Assembly: GCF_014217835.1 (NCBI RefSeq)
Contig: NZ_CP055263.1
Location: 1,248,501 to 1,312,500, forward strand
Length of the DNA stretch: 64,000 nucleotides
Origin: Metabacillus sp. KUDC1714
GTDB lineage: Bacteria > Bacillota > Bacilli > Bacillales > Bacillaceae
Direction: 5' to 3'
A program made the position numbers and the translations under genes. The notes under the pieces were generated by a model, which was not told where the DNA came from, ran no database searches, and saw nothing but the letters and a program-made list of their open reading frames with translations. Positions 55,661 through 64,000 of this stretch are shown here, in pieces. Each line of letters opens with the position of its first letter. Position 1 is the stretch's first letter.

Positions 55661-57037
55661 ATGAGCTCAAAATATATTGAGATAATGGAAGAAATTAAGC
55701 TTCAGCTAGCAGATAGGTCGCTTATTGCAGGGAGTAAACTTCCTTCTGTTCGTCAGCTATCTGAGCATTTTTCATGTAGCAAAAATACTGTCATTAAAGC
55801 ATACGAAGAACTAGAAAAAGAGCATTTAATTTATTCTGTTCCTAAAAGTGGCTACTTTGTTTTGAATGAATTTCAACATGCGACCAATGAAAATGACGTG
55901 ATTGATTTCTTGTCTGCTGGTCCAGATAAAAACGTTATGCCTTATGTTGAATTTCAACATTGTATGAATCAAGCAATTGAACAATATAAAGAAGAGCTTT
56001 TTACATACTCTGATCAACAAGGGCTTTACTCATTACGAGTACAGTTAGTGAAATATTTGCAGAATCTACAGGTGTTCACTCAACCAGATAGAGTAGTTGT
56101 TGTTTCTGGTTCGCAGCAAGCACTTAATTTATTAGTTTCTATGCCGTTTCCAAATGGAAAAAACAATATTCTAATTGAACAGCCTACTTATTTCGGATTC
56201 ATTGAGTCCATCAATATACAAAAAGCTAATACTTTTGGAATTGAGTTATCGATGGAAGGCATTGATCTCGATCGTCTGGAATACATTTTTCGAAATAACG
56301 ATATAAAGTTTTTCTATATAATCCCGAGATTTCACAATCCACTTGGACATTGTTACTCGAATAGCGAAAAGAAAAAAATCGTTGAGTTAGCTGAAAAATA
56401 CGATGTATATATAGTGGAAGATGATTTTTTAGGAGACCTTGACCCAAATGCAAAATCCGATCCTTTATTTTCTTTCGATCCTTCAGGGAGAGTGATTTAT
56501 ATTAAAAGCTTTTCGAAAATATTCCTCCCAGGGTTAAGGATTGCTACAATCGTTCTTCCTACATTAATGATTAACAATTTTTTACGATATAAATTTAGTT
56601 CGGATTTTAATAGTTCAGCACTTTCACAAGGTGCTCTAGAAATCTATTTAAAAAGTGGAATGTTTACTAGCCATCTCAAAAAAATAAAAGAGGTATACCA
56701 TACTAAAATGCAAATCCTTCAAGAAGCCTGTGAGTTATTGCTACCGGCTGATACTCATTTTTCAAAACCGACTTCAGGATTCTATCTATCCATCAGTTTG
56801 CCCGAAAATGTGACAGCAAAACAGGTAGTTCATATGCTAAACGAGCAGCGTATATTTGTTGATGATGCCTCTAGAATGTTTTTGCCAGAATATAAAAAGG
56901 AAAATCTCCTTCGATTAAGCATCTCACAAGTGAACGAGAGTCAAATTAAACTAGGGGTAGAGCGATTGGCTCATTGTATTTCTTTAATTAACAGTAGAAA
57001 AAATCATATTACTCCAAATAACTTTTTACTCTTGTAG
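55661..57037 (+). CDS. MocR-type GntR/aminotransferase regulator
   Basis: A 458-residue chimera: an N-terminal GntR winged helix (IAGSKLPSVRQLSEHFSCSKNTVIKAYEELEKEHLIYSVPKSGYFV, near 22-67) and an aminotransferase-fold domain with PRFHNPLGHCYS near 222, EDDFLGDL near 255 and the PLP lysine in YIKSFSKIFLPGLRI near 285. Such proteins sense amines or PLP-linked compounds. ATG 55661 follows AAGGAGG by seven bases; the TTG six codons upstream is part of that site. Confidence 0.92.
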   Translation: MSSKYIEIMEEIKLQLADRSLIAGSKLPSVRQLSEHFSCSKNTVIKAYEELEKEHLIYSVPKSGYFVLNEFQHATNENDVIDFLSAGPDKNVMPYVEFQHCMNQAIEQYKEELFTYSDQQGLYSLRVQLVKYLQNLQVFTQPDRVVVVSGSQQALNLLVSMPFPNGKNNILIEQPTYFGFIESINIQKANTFGIELSMEGIDLDRLEYIFRNNDIKFFYIIPRFHNPLGHCYSNSEKKKIVELAEKYDVYIVEDDFLGDLDPNAKSDPLFSFDPSGRVIYIKSFSKIFLPGLRIATIVLPTLMINNFLRYKFSSDFNSSALSQGALEIYLKSGMFTSHLKKIKEVYHTKMQILQEACELLLPADTHFSKPTSGFYLSISLPENVTAKQVVHMLNEQRIFVDDASRMFLPEYKKENLLRLSISQVNESQIKLGVERLAHCISLINSRKNHITPNNFLLL

Positions 57038-57369
57038 TATGGGTGAGTTTAATTGAGGGTAGCATCAGGATTATGCGGATTTTCAACGCTAAGAAAATAT
57101 GCTTAAAACAGTTGTCTATGAAACTTAGGTTGAAAAGATATATTATTGCAATCTATTTATCAGCTTATTCAAAGGCACTCCATTTCTCGACTCTATCTTT
57201 TGAGGTTAGTTTGAGTTATTTCTACCAAGCTTATTCTCATTACCGATTTGCACATTAAACGAGGTGGTAGTATCAGCTGTTCCAATGTAACATCTTTCAA
57301 CTAATGTAAGTTTCACTTCATCACCTATCTTAATTGCAGCAGATTTCCTAAATATAATAAAAACAACAA

Positions 57370-57411
57370 AGCGACCATTTCTATTCTAATCAGAATAAAA
57401 AGGTCGCTTAT
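57370..57411 (-). terminator. Terminator of the 47-residue ORF
   Basis: AAGCGACC / GGTCGCTT closes an outer stem over a second stem ATTCT / AGAAT; T-rich sequence follows on the minus strand. Confidence 0.65.
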
Positions 57412-57445
57412 ACGATTTCTACACTCATAATTTTTTCCCTTCAGT

Positions 57446-57589
57446 TCAGTTAATCCATTGTTTTACCAGCTTATCTTTTGAATGATCCTTAACATCAGCA
57501 TTAAATTTATCAAATAAATAAGTTAAATAAGAATTTAATTCAAATCGGTCTCCCTTAACAAAATCAGATAAAATATGTTTTTTCTCCAT
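57446..57589 (-). CDS. Small hypothetical protein (47 residues)
   Basis: A short frame MEKKHILSDFVKGDRFELNSYL... ending KLVKQWIN, charged and soluble, with AAGGGAG 7-10 bases before TTG/ATG starts (57592/57589) and a terminator 35 bp after the stop. These signals suggest a real small gene, or the start of a truncated one. No family recognised. Confidence 0.45.
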   Translation of the reverse strand: MEKKHILSDFVKGDRFELNSYLTYLFDKFNADVKDHSKDKLVKQWIN

Positions 57590-58050
57590 CAATACATGTC
57601 TCCCTTCTTTATTCTTATCTACATGATTCCCAAACTATTAATATCTTATACATATAAAATAAAAAATCTTTATAAATTTTCTACGAAAAACAAAGCAAGT
57701 ACTTCGATGCGATGGCTGTTATTTTATTAAATTTATTCATTTGCACCCTCTTCGATCTGATATTCCTTCTATTTCTTCAGAAAAAAATTTTGCAAGTTTT
57801 AAGAGAAAAATCGGGAAATTCATGGCTGATGCTGAGAATGATTGTAAGAATACTTCGAATTGAGTGGATGGCTTTGGAGATCGTGCTGGAAGCGATAGCT
57901 AAAGACCGATGTCGGAGGAGACACATAAGGACTTCTGCGAAAAGACATTGTTAGAATATTTAAAAGTGAAGATTTAAAGAAATAAACGTCTCCCCTTATA
58001 AAGGTTTATTCTTATTTGCGATCTACAGCTTTGTAAAGAGAATTCAATGC

Positions 58051-58082
58051 AAAAAAAAACTAATCCAAGTTAGATTAGTTTA
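58051..58082 (-). terminator. Terminator of the rrn-tRNA operon
   Basis: Stem AAACTAATC / GATTAGTTT with a seven-base loop and T9 on the minus strand, directly after the last tRNA. Confidence 0.85.
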
Positions 58083-58084
58083 AA

Positions 58085-58155
58085 CGTGCCTTAGAGGTTT
58101 CGAACCTCTAACCGACGGCTTAGAAGGCTGTTGCTCTATCCAGTGCTAAAGGCAC
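58085..58155 (-). tRNA. tRNA-Arg(TCT), degenerate
   Basis: Acceptor GTGCCTT/AAGGCAC, T-arm AGAGG/CCTCT and a CTTCTAA anticodon loop are intact, but the D-arm is shortened by about three bases with a mismatched stem (GCAC/GAGC) and the anticodon stem has an A-C mismatch. No CCA is encoded. Only 71 nt. Probably a decaying gene. Confidence 0.7.
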
Positions 58156-58174
58156 AAAATAAAATATTAAATGA

Positions 58175-58248
<74 letters not shown>

Positions 58249-58259
58249 ATTTTAAAAAT

Positions 58260-58333
58260 TGGAGCGGGTGAAGGGAATCGAACCCTCATCATCAGCTTGG
58301 AAGGCTGAGGTTTTACCACTAAACTACACCCGC
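58260..58333 (-). tRNA. tRNA-Gly(TCC)
   Basis: Acceptor GCGGGTG, anticodon TCC in loop CTTCCAA, CCA encoded. Confidence 0.95.
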
Positions 58334-58340
58334 AAGTAAA

Positions 58341-58417
58341 TGGGGCGACTGATGGGAATCGAACCCACGAATGCCTGAACCACAATCAGGTGCGTTAACC
58401 ACTTCGCCACAATCGCC
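58341..58417 (-). tRNA. tRNA-His(GTG)
   Basis: Acceptor begins GGCGATT, anticodon GTG in loop TTGTGGT, CCA encoded. Confidence 0.95.
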
Positions 58418-58431
58418 ACTATATTTTAAAC

Positions 58432-58505
58432 TGGCAGGGGCAGTAGGAATCGAACCCACATCAAAGGTTTTGGAGACCTCTATTCTACCGTTAAACTATG
58501 CCCCT
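58432..58505 (-). tRNA. tRNA-Trp(CCA)
   Basis: Acceptor AGGGGCA, anticodon CCA in loop CTCCAAA, 3' CCA encoded. Confidence 0.95.
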
Positions 58506-58513
58506 ATTTTAAA

Positions 58514-58597
58514 TGGTGGAGGGGGGCAGATTCGAACTGCCGAACCCTAAGGAGCGGATTTACAGTCCGCCGCGTTTAGCCACTTCGCTACCCCTCC
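58514..58597 (-). tRNA. tRNA-Tyr(GTA)
   Basis: Class II tRNA with long variable arm, acceptor GGAGGGG, anticodon GTA in loop CTGTAAA, CCA encoded. Confidence 0.95.
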
Positions 58598-58631
58598 ACG
58601 TATTTTCAATATTTAGATAATTTATGTTAAA

Positions 58632-58707
58632 TGGTGGCTCGGGACGGAATCGAACCGCCGACACATGGATTTTCAGTCCATTGCTCTACCAACTGAGCTA
58701 CCGAGCC
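58632..58707 (-). tRNA. tRNA-Phe(GAA)
   Basis: Acceptor GGCTCGG, anticodon GAA in loop CTGAAAA, CCA encoded. Confidence 0.95.
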
Positions 58708-58727
58708 ATTTAGTTTACGGCTTCCAC

Positions 58728-58828
58728 TAAGCTTCGAATCTCTTCATCAGCTCCATCGCTCACATCCTCACTCACGTATTTACATACGCTCCGGTGTTCG
58801 CTCAGTCGCTTCCTCGACCTTCTCGCTT
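58728..58828 (-). repeat. 101-bp spacer repeat between tRNA-Asp and tRNA-Phe
   Basis: Minus-strand sequence opens AAGCGAGAAGGTCGAGG and closes GAAGAGATTCGAAGCTTA, with an inner palindrome around CGTATGTAAATACG. The 16S-23S spacer holds a relative of exactly the same length at 63581-63681. Confidence 0.7.
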
Positions 58829-58873
58829 ATTGAAACCCTTCTCCTTGAGACAAGGGAGTTTTAAAAATAAAAA

Positions 58874-58950
58874 TGGCGGTCCGGACGGGACTCGAACCCG
58901 CGACCTCCTGCGTGACAGGCAGGCATTCTAACCAACTGAACTACCGGACC
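58874..58950 (-). tRNA. tRNA-Asp(GTC)
   Basis: Acceptor GGTCCGG, anticodon GTC in loop CTGTCAC, CCA encoded. Confidence 0.95.
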
Positions 58951-59023
58951 ATTTGGTTGCACTAAAGCACTCCTATGTTTCCTTGCTAAGAAGTAAGAGC
59001 AACGGAGTTTCGTCAACTGAATT

Positions 59024-59100
<77 letters not shown>

Positions 59101-59106
59101 ATAATA

Positions 59107-59259
59107 AAAATAATAAAAATAATAAAGATATCCTATGCATATTGTTTCTGCTTATACGGACCGTCCCGATTTCAGGAAGTAAATTCAAGATGCTGTTCAA
59201 TCGGTACGCTGATGTTAATCAATGAAGCATATTCGTTCGTGCTCCACCCCGCGATAATA
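59107..59259 (-). repeat. Insert with duplicated tRNA-fMet 5' end
   Basis: A 20-bp block covering six leader bases and the first 14 bases of tRNA-fMet is present at 59087-59106 (in the gene) and exactly repeated at 59240-59259, enclosing a 133-bp insert. The insert is related to the one beside tRNA-Lys (59991-60110). Confidence 0.8.
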
Positions 59260-59287
59260 GAAATATAAATTTTAATTAAAAAAAGTA

Positions 59288-59380
59288 TGGAGGAGGAAGG
59301 GGGATTCGAACCCCCGCGGGTTTTGACACCCCTGTCGGTTTTCAAGACCGATCCCTTCAGCCGGACTTGGGTATTCCTCC
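59288..59380 (-). tRNA. tRNA-Ser(TGA)
   Basis: Class II tRNA of 93 nt, acceptor GGAGGAA, anticodon TGA in loop CTTGAAA, long variable arm, CCA encoded. Confidence 0.95.
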
Positions 59381-59415
59381 AAGTATATGGACCTTATATA
59401 ACCAAAAACTTTGAC

Positions 59416-59492
59416 TGGTCGGGAAGACAGGATTCGAACCTGCGACCCCTTGGTCCCAAACCAAGTGCTCTACCAAGCTGAGCTACTTCCCG
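59416..59492 (-). tRNA. tRNA-Pro(TGG)
   Basis: Acceptor CGGGAAG, anticodon TGG in loop TTTGGGA, CCA encoded. Confidence 0.95.
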
Positions 59493-59498
59493 GTTATA

Positions 59499-59575
59499 TG
59501 GCGCGCCCGAGAGGAGTCGAACCCCTAACCTTTTGATCCGTAGTCAAACGCTCTATCCAATTGAGCTACGGGCGC
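59499..59575 (-). tRNA. tRNA-Arg(ACG)
   Basis: Acceptor GCGCCCG, anticodon ACG (read as inosine) in loop CTACGGA, CCA encoded. Confidence 0.95.
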
Positions 59576-59582
59576 ATTAAAT

Positions 59583-59708
59583 ATATTTGTCTAGCTACGA
59601 AAGCCAAACCGTACGGCTGTTTCACTTCTTCCTGCGGAGTCAAACAACGACTCCTTCTCAGAAGCTCCAACATCCTATCGGTTTAAGCGGGCTTTCTCCG
59701 CTTTTCTA
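59583..59708 (-). repeat. Structured spacer repeat between tRNA-Leu(TAA) and tRNA-Arg(ACG)
   Basis: Minus strand opens AGAAAAGCGGAGAAAGCCCG, contains the hairpin GGAGTC/GACTCC, and ends GCTAGACAAA. Its opening AAAGCGGAG...GCCCG and closing GCTAGACA recall, from memory, a dispersed Bacillaceae repeat. No tRNA is hidden in it. Confidence 0.5.
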
Positions 59709-59710
59709 AG

Positions 59711-59799
59711 TGGTGCCGAGGACCGGAATCGAACCGGTACGGTAGTCACCTACCGCAGGATTTTAAGTCCTGTGCGTCTGCCAGTTCCGCCACCCCGGC
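59711..59799 (-). tRNA. tRNA-Leu(TAA)
   Basis: Class II tRNA, acceptor GCCGGGG, anticodon TAA in loop CTTAAAA, CCA encoded. Confidence 0.95.
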
Positions 59800-59817
59800 A
59801 CTTTGCTAATGTAGAAA

Positions 59818-59900
59818 TGCGGGTGAAGGGACTTGAACCCCCACGTCACAAGGACACTAGATCCTAAGTCTAGCGCGTCTGCCAATTCCGCCACACCCGC
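59818..59900 (-). tRNA. tRNA-Leu(TAG)
   Basis: Class II tRNA, acceptor GCGGGTG, anticodon TAG in loop CTTAGGA. CCA not encoded. Confidence 0.95.
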
Positions 59901-59915
59901 AAGATGTGTATATGA

Positions 59916-59988
59916 TGAGCCATGAAGGACTCGAACCTTCGACCCTCTGATTAAAAGTCAGATGCTCTACCAACTGAGCTAATGGCTC
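59916..59988 (-). tRNA. tRNA-Lys(TTT)
   Basis: Acceptor GAGCCAT, anticodon TTT in loop CTTTTAA. CCA not encoded. Its first 26 bases plus two leader bases are duplicated at 60111-60138. Confidence 0.95.
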
Positions 59989-59990
59989 AT

Positions 59991-60138
59991 TATAAAAATG
60001 AGTAGTATTATGTTGTTTTGCACTTGTGATGACGCCCATATTTCAGAAAGTCTAATCAAGTAGTAGTTCAATATGTGCGCTGAAGTATCGCTTTGATGCT
60101 TATTCGATCGTGCTCTACCAACTGAGCTAATGGCTCAT
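59991..60138 (-). repeat. Insert with duplicated tRNA-Lys 5' end
   Basis: A 28-bp block (tRNA-Lys bases 1-26 plus two leader bases) at 59963-59990 recurs without mismatch at 60111-60138, enclosing a 120-bp insert. In the transcript the orphan tRNA half comes first, then the insert, then the intact tRNA. The junction GAGCACGATCGAATA parallels GAGCACGAACGAATA beside tRNA-fMet. Confidence 0.85.
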
Positions 60139-60153
60139 ATATAAATAATAAAG

Positions 60154-60229
<76 letters not shown>

Positions 60230-60243
60230 ACAATAAATTTAGA

Positions 60244-60319
60244 TGGTGGAGGATGACGGGATCGAACCGCCGACCCTCTGCTTGTAAGGCAGATGCTCTC
60301 CCAGCTGAGCTAATCCTCC
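60244..60319 (-). tRNA. tRNA-Val(TAC)
   Basis: Acceptor GGAGGAT, anticodon TAC in loop CTTACAA, CCA encoded. Confidence 0.95.
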
Positions 60320-60322
60320 AAA

Positions 60323-60397
60323 TGGTGACCCGTACGGGATTCGAACCCGTGTTACCGCCGTGAAAGGGCGGTGTCTTAACCGCTTGACCAACGGGCC
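60323..60397 (-). tRNA. tRNA-Glu(TTC)
   Basis: First tRNA after 5S. Acceptor GGCCCGT, anticodon TTC in loop CTTTCAC, CCA encoded. Confidence 0.95.
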
Positions 60398-60421
60398 AAT
60401 TACAAAAACAAACAAAATAAT

Positions 60422-60442
60422 AGCCCCGAATAAGGGGCTTTT
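60422..60442 (-). terminator. Hairpin between 5S and tRNA-Glu
   Basis: AAGCCCC / GGGGCT stem with a five-base loop and only a weak T-run, so it may attenuate rather than stop read-through into the tRNAs. Confidence 0.4.
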
Positions 60443-60559
<117 letters not shown>

Positions 60560-60631
60560 AAATTTAATTGAAAGGTTGTTCCTTCAAAACTAGATAACGA
60601 TTTACAATTCAATTCACTTCATTTAACGCTT

Positions 60632-63565
<2,934 letters not shown>

Positions 63566-63580
63566 TTCTTCGACGAATGA

Positions 63581-63681
63581 TAAGCTTCGAATTTCTTCGT
63601 TGACTTCGTGTTCTGCGGTGCTCATGTACACAAAACGTACATTCCGCTCCTCGACCACTCGTCGCCTCGAACTTCTCGCTT
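63581..63681 (-). repeat. 101-bp spacer repeat in the 16S-23S spacer
   Basis: Relative of 58728-58828: opens AAGCGAGAAGTTCGAGG, closes GAAGAAATTCGAAGCTTA, with an inner palindrome TGTACGTTTTGTGTACA. The 16S-23S spacer carries no tRNA gene. Confidence 0.65.
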
Positions 63682-63883
63682 CTCCTTCGTCTCAGGATAT
63701 CAGTACTTACTGAATATCCGTTAATATTACTAAGAGAATCACTAAACTAAGCGTTTAAACTCAGTGAATTACTTGAATTGTTATCGTTATCTAGTTTTCA
63801 AGGAACAAATTCGAGAGATAGTTCTCTCAAAACTAAACAAAATCAGAAACGTCGTTTTATGAAGAAGCTTGTCCTTCATTTAT

Positions 63884-64000
<117 letters not shown>

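Larger units (their letters stand above)
57038..58050. other. Decayed, gene-poor stretch
   Basis: About 1 kb between the MocR gene and the tRNA cluster. A minus-strand coding-like fragment of about 45 codons (KIGDEVKLTLVERCYIGTADTTT) ends at 57206 but has no start, and a plus-strand piece MSEETHKDFCEKTLLEYLKVKI at 57911-57979 lies behind in-frame stops. Longer frames at 57043 and 57712 have odd composition and no recognisable domain. One plausible small gene is listed at 57446. Confidence 0.5.

Noticed and set aside
57712..57954. 80-codon plus-strand ORF in the decayed zone
   Set aside because: Another frame in its 3' part reads more like protein (MSEETHKDFCEKTLLEYLKVKI); no ribosome site and no known domain.
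59107..60150. Extra tRNA genes in the spacers at 59240 and 60111
   Set aside because: Only the 5' end of a tRNA is present; no anticodon arm, T-arm or 3' acceptor strand follows.

Overview
The window is from the chromosome of an AT-rich, endospore-forming member of the Bacillaceae (Bacillus sensu lato). The basis is a B. subtilis-like gene order (hisZ, yvoF-ppaX-yvoD-lgt-hprK, yvlABCD, uvrBA-csbA), a cwlJ germination hydrolase, a divergent yerO/swrC pair, Spo0A-type and LexA/DinR-type sites, and a large tRNA cluster behind an rRNA operon. The species cannot be fixed from sequence reading alone. Nearly all genes lie on the minus strand.

Layout. 1-10.5 kb: end of the histidine operon (hisZ, first bases of hisG), the HPr kinase operon (hprK-lgt-yvoD-ppaX-yvoF), a CwlC-like amidase, a secreted metallophosphoesterase and the yvlABCD envelope-stress genes. 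10.6-18.7 kb: uvrA-uvrB under a perfect SOS operator, csbA, an acetyltransferase, prfC and a small membrane protein. 18.7-23.7 kb: a ribose-type ABC transporter (rbsBAC) with a CcpA site and a DeoR regulator. 23.8-29.2 kb: a DUF47 protein, the RND pump SwrC and its TetR regulator. 29.6-36 kb: cwlJ, a LacI regulator, manA, cardiolipin synthase and a PLP aminotransferase. 36.1-39.8 kb: an accessory segment (MccF-like peptidase, DUF6886 protein, acetyltransferase, broken IS110 transposase) lying between two inverted 48-bp repeats. 39.9-46.7 kb: a TRAP transporter with KDG kinase, KDPG aldolase and a frameshifted Ldh2-type dehydrogenase, divergent from a GntR regulator; probably uptake and breakdown of a hexuronate-like acid. 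46.9-52.2 kb: the mannitol operon mtlA-mtlR-mtlF-mtlD. 52.6-57 kb: a DHA2 drug exporter, an EamA exporter and a divergent MocR regulator. 57-58 kb: decayed sequence. 58.1-64 kb: 18 tRNA genes, 5S, 23S and the 3' end of 16S, all transcribed leftward.

Carbon regulation runs through the window: HprK/PpaX control HPr-Ser-P, the CcpA co-effector, and cre-like sites stand before rbsB and manA, with weaker ones before mtlA and the TRAP operon.

The most unusual content is non-coding: (i) arrays of a 21-bp unit centred on TTGCAA placed just past terminators, plus a related 48-bp repeat in the same position; (ii) three copies of a ~220-bp repeat whose sequence differences keep the base pairing; (iii) two related inserts in the tRNA cluster, each between exact duplications of a tRNA 5' end; (iv) a degenerate tRNA-Arg; (v) four identical 12-bp 0A-box sequences.
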